A stretch of 53,345 nucleotides of DNA from Janthinobacterium sp. GW456P (GCF_002127655.1 NZ_NEHB01000005.1:1287-54631); one strand, 5' to 3'; positions 9,385-18,047 are shown, counted from the stretch's first letter. Translations and numbers: made by a program. Notes: generated from the sequence alone by a model not told the origin.

Positions 9385-9412
9385 TTGCCATTCCGTAAAG
9401 CCCTGCTATAAT
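9385..9412 (+). promoter_or_regulatory. Promoter of tRNA-Arg copy 4
   Basis: TTGCCA (9385-9390), 16-bp spacer, perfect TATAAT (9407-9412), ending 10 bases before the mature tRNA, the same geometry as the proximal promoter of copy 1. Confidence 0.75.
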
Positions 9413-9422
9413 CTTGTCTTAG

Positions 9423-9499
9423 GCGGCTGTAGCTCAGCTGGATAGAGTACTTGGCTACGAACCAAGGGGTCGTGGGTTCAATTCCTGCCAGCCGCACCA
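9423..9499 (+). tRNA. tRNA-Arg (anticodon ACG), copy 4
   Basis: Identical over 77 nt to the three tandem copies but 2.5 kb away, beyond the lipoprotein gene. It has its own promoter and its own terminator. Confidence 0.98.
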
Positions 9500-9506
9500 G
9501 AATATC

Positions 9507-9539
9507 GGGGATCAGATTATAAAATCTGATCCCCTTTTT
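9507..9539 (+). terminator. Intrinsic terminator after tRNA-Arg copy 4
   Basis: Arms GGGGATCAGATT (9507-9518) and AATCTGATCCCC (9523-9534), 4-base loop, T5 run. It lies 15 bases before the end of the convergent AraC gene. Confidence 0.9.
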
Positions 9540-9554
9540 CGTTTCCGAACGGAT

Positions 9555-10427
9555 TTACGATAGGTCTTTGAGGCCGCGCCGGTATTGCAGGCGAAACGCG
9601 CGCGGCGTGACGTGCTTGGCGGCGCGGAACTGGCGGTTGAAATGGGCGAGGTTGCGGTAGCCCGCCTCTTGCGCGATGACGGCGATGGCGAGATCGCTCT
9701 CGATCAGCTGTTGGCAGGCGCGGCCGATGCGCAGCCGCGCCAGGTATTCGCCCGGCGTGCAATGCGCGTGGCGCTTGAAACAGCGGTGAAACGCGCCCAG
9801 CGACAGGGCCGCCCGCTGCGCCAGGGTCTCCAGTGCGATTTCTTCCCGAAAATGCGCGTGCATGAAATCGAACACGCCGGCCATGCGTTTTTGCTGCCCA
9901 TCGGGTAGCGGCGCCTGCGCCGTCGAGGCCAGCGGCCGCGCGCCCGTATCGCCCGCCAGTTCCAGCAGCACGTCGAGCAGCAGTGGCAGGCGCTGCGGCA
10001 CGGGCAGGGCGTTCAGCCGTAGCAGCTGACCGGCGCAGCGCGCGCTCGTCCGCGGCGAAAAATGCAGGGCCGGGCCGGCGCGGGCCGCCAGTTGCCGCAC
10101 GCCGTGCAATTCCGGAAAGCACGCCGCCAGCCGCTCCAGCCACTCCAGTGAAAACCACACGACGACGGCCAGCATCGGCTGGCTGCTGTCGATGCGCTCG
10201 CTGGCCGACCACGTGTGCGGCAGGTTCGGCCCTAGCAGCACCAGGTCGCCCGGCTCGAAGTCGCCCAGATGGTCGCCGATGTAGCGCTGCCCCCGCGCAT
10301 TGACGGTCAGGGTCAGCTCGAACTGCGGGTGGTAGTGCCAGATGAAGGGAATGGCATCGAGTTCGCGCCACAGCAAGCCCCAGGAATGGCCCGCCGGAAT
10401 CGTGACTTGTTCGAATAAAGGCGTCAT
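9555..10427 (-). CDS. AraC-family transcriptional regulator with N-terminal cupin
   Basis: A 290-residue regulator. Residues about 5-110 form the AraC-type beta-barrel ligand domain (HYHPQFELTLT, GDFEPGDLVLLGPNLPHTW). Residues about 187-284 form the two helix-turn-helix units (IALETLAQRAALSLGAFHRC, then IAVIAQEAGYRNLAHFNRQF). This layout normally senses a small carbon compound and acts as an activator. It is divergent, across 115 bp, from the dioxygenase-like gene at 10543 and lldD after it, so these are its likely targets. That link is inferred only from position. Confidence 0.9.
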   Translation of the reverse strand: MTPLFEQVTIPAGHSWGLLWRELDAIPFIWHYHPQFELTLTVNARGQRYIGDHLGDFEPGDLVLLGPNLPHTWSASERIDSSQPMLAVVVWFSLEWLERLAACFPELHGVRQLAARAGPALHFSPRTSARCAGQLLRLNALPVPQRLPLLLDVLLELAGDTGARPLASTAQAPLPDGQQKRMAGVFDFMHAHFREEIALETLAQRAALSLGAFHRCFKRHAHCTPGEYLARLRIGRACQQLIESDLAIAVIAQEAGYRNLAHFNRQFRAAKHVTPRAFRLQYRRGLKDLS

Positions 10428-10542
10428 TGTGACGTTTTAGGGCAGTAAATAGTCAGGATAGTATCAGTATTGGCCGCCTGGCGCGCATTTCAGCCGGCCA
10501 TGCCATCGCACAATCTGTCTCACACCAACACAGGAGACAGCG

Positions 10543-11502
10543 ATGCAAGAAGATCGATATCAATACGGCGAAGACCGTCCCGGCAACCCGTCCGTGGCCT
10601 ACACGGAACAGACCCAGCTGCGCGACATCCAAAAACAGCTGCCCCTGCGCGTGCTGTCCGACAGCGATTTTTTACATTGGCAAACCTATGGCTACGTCAT
10701 CGTCAAGGATGCCGTGTCGCCCGAGCAGGTGCGGTGCACAACGGATTTCCTGTGGGAATTTCAAGGAATGGACCAGCACGATCCCGCCACCTGGAACCGG
10801 GACCAGTTGCGCGACCACGCGATGAAGGAGCTCAACGGCTCCGGCATGGTCGAGGCCTATCACAACCAGACACTGTGGGATAACCGCCAGACCCCGCGCG
10901 TCTACGACGCCTTTGTCGATATCTGGGACCGTCAGGATTTGTGGGTGACCATCGACCGCGCCAACCTGAACACGCCCAACCATGGCAAGCGCAAGTTTGG
11001 CGGCTTCATCCACTGGGATGCCGATACCACGCTCGACCCGCTGCCCGTCAACGTGCAGGGCGTGCTGGCCCTGTCCGACACCTCGCCCGAGAGCGGCGGT
11101 TTCCAGTGCTATCCGGAACTGTTCAACAACTTGCTGGCGTGGCGCAAGACGGTGCCGGCGGATCGCAACCCCTGGCAGCCGGACCTGGCGACGGTGCCGT
11201 ACCCGATGGAATTCATCGCCATGAAGAAGGGGGAACTGTTGATTTTCAACAGCCTGCTGGCGCACGGCATCCGCCCGAACACGTCGACGGACCAGGTGCG
11301 CCTGGCGCAATACATTTCCTTCACGCCCGCCCAGCAAGACAACCAGGCCTTGCGCGACTGGCGGGTGCAAAGCTGGCGCGAACGCAGCGCGCCGCAGGGC
11401 TACGCGTTTCCCGGCGACCCCGAGGACAAGGAAAAGCTGCGCTACCCGCAGGCGCGCTTGAGCGAACTGGGCGACAAGATCCTCGGCGCGCGCGACTGGT
11501 AA
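10543..11502 (+). CDS. Phytanoyl-CoA dioxygenase (PhyH)-family Fe(II)/2-oxoglutarate oxygenase
   Basis: A 319-residue protein with the facial-triad pattern of Fe(II)/2-oxoglutarate oxygenases: H157-x-D159 in FIHWDAD and distal H241 in LLAHGIRPN. An Arg in VRLAQYISF, 12-15 residues later, suits binding of the 2-oxoglutarate carboxylate. The family hydroxylates varied small molecules and the substrate cannot be read from the sequence. The start follows GGAGA with good spacing. It is followed after 94 bp by lldD on the same strand and faces an AraC regulator, suggesting a small catabolic unit. Confidence 0.85.
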   Translation: MQEDRYQYGEDRPGNPSVAYTEQTQLRDIQKQLPLRVLSDSDFLHWQTYGYVIVKDAVSPEQVRCTTDFLWEFQGMDQHDPATWNRDQLRDHAMKELNGSGMVEAYHNQTLWDNRQTPRVYDAFVDIWDRQDLWVTIDRANLNTPNHGKRKFGGFIHWDADTTLDPLPVNVQGVLALSDTSPESGGFQCYPELFNNLLAWRKTVPADRNPWQPDLATVPYPMEFIAMKKGELLIFNSLLAHGIRPNTSTDQVRLAQYISFTPAQQDNQALRDWRVQSWRERSAPQGYAFPGDPEDKEKLRYPQARLSELGDKILGARDW

Positions 11503-11596
11503 TCGTGGCGCCGGCTCCGGTGGCATTGCCTGCTGGATAGACAATTGCCGGTAAATGCACGATCATGGTCCGACTAGCCATCGACCGAGGAAACGC

Positions 11597-12742
11597 ATGA
11601 GTATCATCACCTGCATCGAAGACTTGCGCGTGCTGGCCCAGAAACGGGTGCCGCGCATGTTCTACGACTACGCCGATTCCGGCTCCTGGACGGAATCGAC
11701 GTACCGCGCCAACAACAGCGATTTCGCCAAGATCAAGTTTCGCCAGCGCGTGGCCGTCAACCTGGAAAACCGCAGCCTGGCTTCGACCATGGTGGGGCAG
11801 GCCGTCTCGATGCCGGTGGCCTTGTCGCCCACGGGCTTGACGGGCATGCAGCACGCCGATGGCGAAATCCTCGCGGCCCAGGCGGCCGAGCGCTTCGGCG
11901 TGCCGTTCACCCTGTCGACCATGAGCATCTGCTCGATCGAGGACGTGGCGGCGAACACGAGCAAACCGTTCTGGTTCCAGCTGTACGTGATGAAAGACCG
12001 CGAATTCATCAACCGCCTGATCGACCGCGCCAAGGCGGCCAAGTGCAGTGCGCTAGTCTTGACCCTGGACTTGCAGGTGCTGGGCCAGCGCCACAAGGAC
12101 TTGCGCAACGGCCTGTCCGCGCCGCCCAAACTGACCATACCGAACATCCTCAACATGGCCAGCAAGCCGCGCTGGGTGGCGGGCATGCTGGGCACGCAAC
12201 GCCGCGGCTTCGGCAACATCGTTGGCCACGCCACGTCCGTGTCCGACATGTCGTCGCTGTCGGCCTGGACGCAGCAGCAGTTCGACCTGAGCCTGTCGTG
12301 GGCGGACGTGGAATGGATCAAGCAGCGCTGGGGCGGCAAACTGATCATCAAGGGCATCATGGACCCCGAAGACGCGCGTCTGGCGGTGGAAAGCGGCGCC
12401 GACGCGCTGATCGTCTCGAACCACGGCGGGCGCCAGCTCGATGGCGCGCAATCGTCGATCGAAGCCTTGCCCGCCATCGTCGACGCCGTCGGCAGCCAGA
12501 TCGAAGTGCACATGGACGGCGGCATCCGCTCGGGCCAGGACGTGCTCAAGGCCGTGGCGCTTGGCGCAAAGGGCGTCTACATCGGCCGCCCATTTCTATA
12601 TGGCCTGGGCGCCATGGGCGGCCCCGGCGTGACCAAGTGCCTGGACATCATCCGCAACGAACTCGATTTGACGATGGCGTTTTGCGGCTTGCGCGACCTG
12701 CAGCATGTGGATAAAAAGATACTGCTGCCGGGCACGTTTTAA
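11597..12742 (+). CDS. lldD: FMN-dependent L-lactate dehydrogenase / alpha-hydroxy-acid oxidase
   Basis: A 381-residue TIM-barrel flavoprotein of the LldD, glycolate oxidase and cytochrome b2 group. Visible marks are the N-terminal YDYADSGSWTE segment, PVALSPTGLTGMQHADGE, the substrate-base motif SNHGGRQLDG with its catalytic His and Arg, and the FMN phosphate site MDGGIRSGQDVLKA plus GAKGVYIGRP. It oxidises L-lactate or a similar 2-hydroxy acid to the 2-oxo acid and passes electrons to the respiratory chain. The start at 11597 is chosen because GAGGAAA precedes it; an upstream ATG at 11555 would add 14 residues foreign to the family. The substrate could be another 2-hydroxy acid. Its last four bases overlap the convergent kinase gene. 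Confidence 0.85.
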   Translation: MSIITCIEDLRVLAQKRVPRMFYDYADSGSWTESTYRANNSDFAKIKFRQRVAVNLENRSLASTMVGQAVSMPVALSPTGLTGMQHADGEILAAQAAERFGVPFTLSTMSICSIEDVAANTSKPFWFQLYVMKDREFINRLIDRAKAAKCSALVLTLDLQVLGQRHKDLRNGLSAPPKLTIPNILNMASKPRWVAGMLGTQRRGFGNIVGHATSVSDMSSLSAWTQQQFDLSLSWADVEWIKQRWGGKLIIKGIMDPEDARLAVESGADALIVSNHGGRQLDGAQSSIEALPAIVDAVGSQIEVHMDGGIRSGQDVLKAVALGAKGVYIGRPFLYGLGAMGGPGVTKCLDIIRNELDLTMAFCGLRDLQHVDKKILLPGTF

Positions 12743-13245
12743 GCGGTAATCCACGCGATATCAAAGCCTTCCGACGCCTGGGGCGGCGTGAAGTGGCGCG
12801 TGATTTCATCAAATTGCGCGTCGCTGGTGGAGAACGGGTGCAGTCCGCTGTCATTGCGCCGGCGCAAGCGCGCCTTGCATTCCTCGTCCGTCACGTCGAG
12901 GTAGTGCAGCACGTGCGGCACGCCCGCCTGCTGGAACAGCTCGCGCATCCAGGCCCGGCTGGCCGGCGTATTCGCGGGGAAATCGAGCACGACGGACACG
13001 CCCGCCCGCAGCATCTGCAAGGCCAGAGGCGCGATGGCCGCGCGCAGCCGCGCCGCGCAGTCGACATAGTCGGCCAGGTTGGCGATCTTGCCCGGATACA
13101 GCTGTGCCAGCAGGGTGTCTTCGCTGATGCGCACGGTATGCGGCGCTTGCGCAAGCTGGCTGGTCAAGGTGGATTTGCCCGAGGCAATCTTGCCGCACAC
13201 GAGGTGCAAGGTGGGGATAACGGTGGGGCTGGAAGAGGTGTGCAT
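12739..13245 (-). CDS. P-loop NTPase / small-molecule kinase-like (AAA_33)
   Basis: A 168-residue protein with a Walker A motif CGKIASGKST at about 18-27, a D-x-D-like VVLDFPANTP at Walker B position, and a LID-like Arg cluster (ARLRRRNDSG) near 137. This is the layout of nucleoside or antibiotic kinases and of zeta-toxin-like kinases grouped as AAA_33. No substrate can be assigned and there is no antitoxin-like partner next to it. It converges on lldD with a 4-bp overlap of the two stop ends. Confidence 0.75.
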   Translation of the reverse strand: MHTSSSPTVIPTLHLVCGKIASGKSTLTSQLAQAPHTVRISEDTLLAQLYPGKIANLADYVDCAARLRAAIAPLALQMLRAGVSVVLDFPANTPASRAWMRELFQQAGVPHVLHYLDVTDEECKARLRRRNDSGLHPFSTSDAQFDEITRHFTPPQASEGFDIAWITA

Positions 13246-13306
13246 GGTCGCTCGCTGAAAGTGAAAACAAAGCCTGCGAGACGTCTTGATTGTTTGTTGC
13301 CGATCA

Positions 13307-13327
13307 AAGCCGCCTTGCAGGCGGCTT
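13307..13327 (-). terminator. Possible weak terminator hairpin
   Basis: Arms AAGCCGCC (13307-13314) and GGCGGCTT (13320-13327), 5-base loop. Only three T residues follow on the minus strand, so termination of the gene ending at 13454 is plausible but not convincing. The rest of 13246-13453 shows nothing else. Confidence 0.35.
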
Positions 13328-13453
13328 GGTCAATGTCATTCCTGCCCAGCCACCATGCTTGAAATGGCGGCAATAATCGATGGCAGGGGCGGGAATGGCG
13401 ATGGCATGGCGCAACGATGTCATGGAATGGCTGGCGCTGTCAATACTTGGTCT

Positions 13454-14251
13454 TTACTCGAAGGATTGCCGGTACTGCGCATACGGTTCCATGCCCATGC
13501 TGGCGCGGCGCTGCTCCAGACGCTGCGGATCGTCGATGGGGAAGGGCACCGTCTTGCCGGTGCTATCTGTGCGGAACTGGCTGCCGTACAGCTGCGGCTG
13601 ATTGTCGCTACACAGGTCGCGGTCGATCGCCAGTGCCAGCTTCGATGGCGTGATCTCCCCGCGTGCCGCTGCTGCGCGCATCAGGACCAGGCTGCTTTTG
13701 AGGAAGGCACTTGATCCATGCTGGGCGATCAGCCAGGCGCTCCCGGCCGCCTTGTAGCCGACCATCGTTTGCGTGGGCCAGCCTTTGCTGGCGATGATTT
13801 GCCGCAAGCGTTGCTCGCGTGCTTCATCCGTGGCCAGCATACGCTGGCGCGTGGCCAGGTCCGGCCCCGTTGGCGGGAATCCCGCGCGCAGGGCCTGGTC
13901 TTCCTGTTCCATGGTCCGCAATTCGGCTGCCAGCGCCGCTTCGGGCACCGCGGCCGGGTACAGCAGGAAGTCCAGCGCGCCCGCCGTGGCCGCGTTGAAG
14001 ATGAGCTTGGGTTCCGCTTCCCAGCCGGGCGATTGCAGGAGCAGTGCCAGTGTGCCGCCTTCCGGCACCTCAATGCGGTAGCGGCCATTTTCAACCGTGC
14101 CATGTATCTGCGGCTCGCCGTGCATGCGCTCGGCAACGATGCTGATGGCTTGCGGCAGCGGCGGGCCGTTGCTGCGGATGGTGCCGCTCAGTTCGAAGGC
14201 GCCCGCATGGACGCTCCAGCACAGCAGGATGGCGAAGCTCAGGCGTGGCAT
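13454..14251 (-). CDS. Secreted DUF6624 protein
   Basis: A 265-residue protein from ATG 14251 with a signal peptide (MPRLSFAILLCWSVHAGA, cleavage before FELSG). Residues about 20-95 look like a small beta-sandwich. The C-terminal half has LRTMEQEDQALR, a K-x-GWPTQTMVG turn and AWLIAQHGS, the pattern of DUF6624 (function unknown). An earlier ATG at 14269 overlaps the end of the upstream gene by 8 bases and is an alternative start. Either way the gene is translationally coupled to the one upstream and belongs to an operon of three (CPBP protease, unknown, DUF6624). Confidence 0.7.
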   Translation of the reverse strand: MPRLSFAILLCWSVHAGAFELSGTIRSNGPPLPQAISIVAERMHGEPQIHGTVENGRYRIEVPEGGTLALLLQSPGWEAEPKLIFNAATAGALDFLLYPAAVPEAALAAELRTMEQEDQALRAGFPPTGPDLATRQRMLATDEAREQRLRQIIASKGWPTQTMVGYKAAGSAWLIAQHGSSAFLKSSLVLMRAAAARGEITPSKLALAIDRDLCSDNQPQLYGSQFRTDSTGKTVPFPIDDPQRLEQRRASMGMEPYAQYRQSFE

Positions 14252-14261
14252 GGGAGTCCGT

Positions 14262-14927
14262 TCATGCATGGTGGGTGTCGAGTTTGCTCCACACATCCTG
14301 GAACGCGGCCTCATCGAGCGGTCGCGCATGCGGGTCGTCCTGCCGGAACAGGCCGCCGATCAGCATATCCTGGATGGCACCCGTGAAACCGCCGTACGGC
14401 GAGGCGCGGCCCCACTGGCGGCGCGTGTGGGCGAAGACGACGGCGTCTTGCTGTGCGGCCAGTTGCACCAGCGCTGCCTGCAAGGTGGCGGCGGCATCCG
14501 CTCCCATGTCCGTGGCGATGGCGCACACGAGGCGCTGGCCGAATTGCAAGGGCTTGCCAGCCAGTCCCAGCAAGGACTCATTGGCCAGGGCGAGGAACAC
14601 GTCGGGCGCCTGGTCGTCCTTTTCGCAGACGGTCCAGGTGGGCGCCCATGCTTCCAGGCTCATGAAGCGCGCCTGCGTCGTGGCCGGCGTGTGCGTCCAC
14701 TTGGCGTACGATTTGGCGTCCCAGCCCAGGCGGCCAAAGGCAATCGGCTTGCCCTTGGGATTGTACTGATGGCTGCGCACGCCGGCCTTGCCCCTCGCGC
14801 CAGTCTGCGCCATCAGGCCGTCGAGGCTGGCGGCGAACGGCGTCCATTGCGCCGCGTCCCACAGCGGCGGCGCATCGGGTGCGGCCAGCAGCAGGAATAC
14901 TTCGTACTCGCGTGAAAAAAACGTCAT
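14262..14927 (-). CDS. Conserved hypothetical protein
   Basis: A soluble 221-residue protein that I do not recognise. It has a Trp-rich first half (LWDAAQWTPF, LGWDAKSYAKW, LEAWAPTWTVCEKDD) and an Ala-rich helical second half. No catalytic motif, signal peptide or membrane segment is seen. The start at 14927 is chosen because AAGGA lies six bases before it; the ATG two codons earlier abuts that site. It is the middle gene of a minus-strand set, 9 bp after the CPBP gene. Confidence 0.55.
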   Translation of the reverse strand: MTFFSREYEVFLLLAAPDAPPLWDAAQWTPFAASLDGLMAQTGARGKAGVRSHQYNPKGKPIAFGRLGWDAKSYAKWTHTPATTQARFMSLEAWAPTWTVCEKDDQAPDVFLALANESLLGLAGKPLQFGQRLVCAIATDMGADAAATLQAALVQLAAQQDAVVFAHTRRQWGRASPYGGFTGAIQDMLIGGLFRQDDPHARPLDEAAFQDVWSKLDTHHA

Positions 14928-14936
14928 GCACATTCC

Positions 14937-15704
14937 TTATCGTTGCAGTTGCGACATGGCGGCGCGCTGGCTGGGGCGCAGCAGGTAGACGCCGTACAGG
15001 CACAAGGGCAGCACGGCCAGCAGGGCGATAGTCGGCAGGATGGACGCGCCATCTTCGGCCGGATGCGGCAAGGTGGCCGTCACGAGCGCGTAGTCCCACA
15101 GTCCATGCACGAGCACCATCGGCCAGATGGAGCGCGTGCGCAGGCGGATGGCCGCGTAGCCGATGCCTTGCAGGGTGGCGGCGACGGCTTGCCACAGGGC
15201 GCCGCTGACATCACCCGTGGCCAGGCCGTTGGCCGTGTGCGCCAGGCCGAACAGCGCCGAGGACATCAGCACGGCGGGCCAGACGGCGTAGCGGTCCAGC
15301 ATGCCTTGCAGCAAGATGGCGCGAAACATCAGCTCTTCCGAGATGGCCACCAGCGCCGCATTGCACGCGACGATCAGCAGCACGCGCGGCTGCGGCCAGC
15401 CGCCGGCCCAGGCCAGCAACAGCATCAGCAGCGCATACAGCAGGGGCGGCGAGACCAGCCACGTGCTTTTCCAGGGCTGCGGCGCGCACAGACCCGCTTC
15501 GCGGGGCCGGCTTGAGGCCCGCAGCAGCGCCAGTGCGAACACGGCGGCCAGGGCCCACGACAGGCCGATACGGCCGGTGACGGCGGCACCCGGCAAGGCG
15601 TAGCCGGCCGATTCCAGCCAGCGCCCGCCCATGCTCAAGCCCAGCCAGACGGCCAGTGCGCCGAGGGCAAGCGGCATGGTGAGGTGGATTCTAGGCATGG
15701 ACAT
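14937..15704 (-). CDS. CPBP-family intramembrane metalloprotease (CAAX protease/Abi)
   Basis: A 255-residue membrane protein with about seven hydrophobic helices. The three family motifs are present: EE-x-x-x-R as SEELMFR (about 143-149), F-x-x-x-H as FGLAHTANG (about 175) and HGLWDYAL (about 223) in the last helices. These residues bind zinc within the membrane. Members process prenylated proteins in eukaryotes and various peptides, including bacteriocins, in bacteria; the substrate here is unknown. It heads a three-gene minus-strand set. Confidence 0.85.
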   Translation of the reverse strand: MSMPRIHLTMPLALGALAVWLGLSMGGRWLESAGYALPGAAVTGRIGLSWALAAVFALALLRASSRPREAGLCAPQPWKSTWLVSPPLLYALLMLLLAWAGGWPQPRVLLIVACNAALVAISEELMFRAILLQGMLDRYAVWPAVLMSSALFGLAHTANGLATGDVSGALWQAVAATLQGIGYAAIRLRTRSIWPMVLVHGLWDYALVTATLPHPAEDGASILPTIALLAVLPLCLYGVYLLRPSQRAAMSQLQR

Positions 15705-15883
15705 GGTCGGCTTCGGTGTTGGCTGCGTGTTTTACTGCGTGCATGAGCGGATCATGAAGTTGCATCAATGATATGGTCGAAATATTGCCATACTACATTA
15801 AAAGCACCATCACAAAATTGCCACATCGTTATAGTTGCATGGAATAATAAGCATTCGTCCGTTTGCCGCCAGACTGGAGCGCC

Positions 15884-16447
15884 ATGACTTACAGCAAAAC
15901 CATCACCACCGAACGCCTGATCCTGCGCAAGCCGCAGGCCTCCGATGAGGCGGCCCAATTCGCCATGCATGCCGACCCTGAAGTGATGCGCTATTTCAGC
16001 GAGCCGCCGTGGACCGATGCCGGCCGCGCCGCGCGCCAGATCGCCGAGGATATCGCCGCTTTCGAGCAAGAGGAATGCTTCCGTTTCGCCATCGAGCTGA
16101 AGGCGACGGGCGAATACCTGGGCAGTTGCAGCCTGTTTTCCGAGCACCGCCAGAACCGCCGCGCCGAGATCGGCTATGCGCTGGGCCGTCCGTACTGGGG
16201 CAATGGCTATATGCACGAAGCCCTGTCGGCGCTGATCGAATTCGCGTTCATCGAGCGCGACCTGAACCGCCTGGAGGCGGACATCGACCCGAACAACGCC
16301 GGTTCGGCCAGCGCTCTCGAGCGCCAGGGATTCAATAAGGAAGGTTTCTTGCCCGAACGCTGGATCGTGGGCGGTCAGGTCAGCGACTCGGTCCTGTACG
16401 GCTTGCTGCGGCGCGAATGGGAAGCGCGGCGCAAGGGCGCCGCGTGA
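15884..16447 (+). CDS. GNAT N-acetyltransferase, RimJ/RimL type
   Basis: A 187-residue single-domain acetyltransferase. It opens with TERLILRKPQASDEAAQF and has the acetyl-CoA site in RPYWGNGYMHEALSALIEF, then the ASALERQGFNKEG helix-loop typical of the RimJ/RimL group. It could modify a protein N-terminus or a small amine; the substrate is not predictable. ATG 15884 follows TGGAG at good distance, and an upstream in-frame ATG at 15863 lacks one. The gene runs by GTGA overlap into the SUKH gene, so the two are translationally coupled. Confidence 0.88.
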   Translation: MTYSKTITTERLILRKPQASDEAAQFAMHADPEVMRYFSEPPWTDAGRAARQIAEDIAAFEQEECFRFAIELKATGEYLGSCSLFSEHRQNRRAEIGYALGRPYWGNGYMHEALSALIEFAFIERDLNRLEADIDPNNAGSASALERQGFNKEGFLPERWIVGGQVSDSVLYGLLRREWEARRKGAA

Positions 16448-16791
16448 GCGGGCACGCTGTCGATGCGCTCGAGCGCTGGCTGGGCCATGCCTTGCCGGCG
16501 CATTACCTGCGCTTTATCAAGGACGGGCAAGAGGACATGCGGGGTGAACAGGTATTGCTGTACGGCCTGGAAAGTTTAATCGAGCGCAACGAAACGTATG
16601 ACACACGGCAATGCTGCCCCGGCTATCTCGCCATCGGCGACGACAGCGGCGGGCGCGCCGTCATGCTGGCCCTCGATGGCGGCGACCGCGCCGTGTACCT
16701 GGTGGGCCATGGCTCGATGCAGCGCGAGGATTTCGAGCGGGCCGCCGATGATTTCGCCTCGTGGCTGGCCGCCGATTGCCCGCTGGCCTGA
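16444..16791 (+). CDS. SMI1/KNR4 (SUKH) family protein
   Basis: A 115-residue protein with a GTG start at 16444 that overlaps the stop of the preceding GNAT gene (GTGA) after an AAGGG site. The sequence fits the SUKH fold: LERWLGHALPAHYLRFIKDG at the start, a LYGLESL strand, then PGYLAIGDDSGGRAVML and the W at the end (FASWLAADCP). SUKH proteins often act as immunity proteins to contact-dependent or polymorphic toxins, but no toxin gene is near, so it would be an orphan or have another role. Confidence 0.7.
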   Translation: MSGHAVDALERWLGHALPAHYLRFIKDGQEDMRGEQVLLYGLESLIERNETYDTRQCCPGYLAIGDDSGGRAVMLALDGGDRAVYLVGHGSMQREDFERAADDFASWLAADCPLA

Positions 16792-16806
16792 GGAGGATGC
16801 AAGGCA

Positions 16807-17346
16807 ATGAAAGCTGTCGATTTACCGGCTGTTACGCATCCGTTGGTGACCTTGCGCAACCTGGAACGCAGCGACGCCCCCGCCTGGTATGCCTACCTGG
16901 CCGACCCTGTCGTCGTCGAGCACACGAGCTGGAATGTGCGTTGCGCCGGCGACCTGCGAGCCAATTTCGATGACTACGCATCGGCCGATCCATCGTCGCC
17001 GATCCGCCTGGCCGTGGTGCTGCGCGACGGCGGCCAGCTGGTGGGTACGATCGGTTTCAACGCGATTTCCCCGCAGCACCGCACGGCGGAGATCGCTTAC
17101 GATCTGGCGCCCGCCGTCTGGGGGCAGGGCGTGGCCACGGCCGTCGTGAACACGGTCGTGGACTGGGGCTTCCGACGTCTTGGCATGCTGCGCATCCAGG
17201 CGACTGTGCTGGAGAGCAATGCCCGATCGCTGCGCGTGCTCGAGCGCTGCGCTTTCGAGCGCGAAGGCTATCTGCGCTGCTACCGGCAGATTCGCGGAAG
17301 ATCCGGCAACTTCTGGCTGTATGCGCGCATTGCCGGCACGTCATGA
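16807..17346 (+). CDS. GNAT N-acetyltransferase
   Basis: A 179-residue acetyltransferase of the RimJ/RimL group with acetyl-CoA site LAPAVWGQGVATAVVNTVV and C-terminal RSLRVLERCAFEREGYLRCY. It follows the SUKH gene by 15 bp and ends in an ATGA overlap with the response regulator gene, so five genes (15884-19263) may share one transcript. A second acetyltransferase so close to the first is only distantly similar in sequence, so this is not a recent duplication. Confidence 0.88.
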   Translation: MKAVDLPAVTHPLVTLRNLERSDAPAWYAYLADPVVVEHTSWNVRCAGDLRANFDDYASADPSSPIRLAVVLRDGGQLVGTIGFNAISPQHRTAEIAYDLAPAVWGQGVATAVVNTVVDWGFRRLGMLRIQATVLESNARSLRVLERCAFEREGYLRCYRQIRGRSGNFWLYARIAGTS

Positions 17347-18047
17347 ATCGCTTGTCCTTGAGCATCTTGCTGGTGGAAGACCACCTGGCCATCGCGCGCC
17401 AGGTGCTCGACTTCCTCGACGGCCTGGGCTGGCAGACCGACCATGCGGGCACGGGCGCGCTGGCGGTGCAATTGGCGACGCGCAACCCCTATGATGTGGT
17501 GCTGCTGGACCTGAACCTGCCCGACATCGATGGCTTGCAGGTGTGCCGCGCCATCAAGGCGGGCGCGCCCAGCAATGTGCCGGTGTTGATGCTGACGGCG
17601 CGCGATGCATATGAAGACAAGGCACGCGGCTTTCGCGACGGCGCCGACGACTATCTGACCAAGCCCTTCGACTTGCGCGAGGTGGCCTTGCGCTGTGTAG
17701 CGCTGGCGCGCCGGCAGCAGTTGCACGTGCACCAGGAAACGCGCGTGGGGCCGTTCACCTTGCAGACGCGCGAGGGACGCGCCCTGTACCGTGACGCGCC
17801 GCTGCCGCTGACGCAGACGGGGTTTAAAATCCTGCTGCTGCTGTGCCGCGAGCATCCGCACGCCGTGTCGCGCTCGGCCTTGCTGCAAGCCCTGTGGGGC
17901 AGCCAGCCGCCCGACAGCGACGCCCTCAAATCGCATATCTACGCGCTGCGCAAGCAGCTGGAGTTGCTTGGCGCGGCGGGCGTGCTGGTGACCATCCCTC
18001 AGCTGGGTTACCGTCTGGCCTTCGACGCGGCGGCCAGCGATGGCTAG
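17343..18047 (+). CDS. OmpR-family response regulator
   Basis: A 234-residue two-domain regulator. Receiver: acidic pair ED at 12-13, phospho-acceptor D56 in VVLLDLNLP, T near 84 in LMLTARD, K in LTKPFDL. DNA-binding winged helix from about 130, with PLPLTQTGFKILLLLCREHP and the recognition helix SDALKSHIYALRKQLE. It should be phosphorylated by the kinase encoded next, whose gene it overlaps by 8 bp. The target genes are not evident. The downstream esterase is a candidate because it follows the pair directly. Confidence 0.92.
   Translation: MNRLSLSILLVEDHLAIARQVLDFLDGLGWQTDHAGTGALAVQLATRNPYDVVLLDLNLPDIDGLQVCRAIKAGAPSNVPVLMLTARDAYEDKARGFRDGADDYLTKPFDLREVALRCVALARRQQLHVHQETRVGPFTLQTREGRALYRDAPLPLTQTGFKILLLLCREHPHAVSRSALLQALWGSQPPDSDALKSHIYALRKQLELLGAAGVLVTIPQLGYRLAFDAAASDG

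Noticed and set aside
12739..13245. Zeta-toxin of a toxin-antitoxin pair
   Set aside because: The P-loop and kinase fold fit, but no epsilon-like antitoxin gene is adjacent, so only a general kinase-like call is made.
15752..16216. Minus-strand open frame of 154 codons
   Set aside because: It overlaps the GNAT gene from the opposite side and lacks a ribosome site and any recognisable motif.
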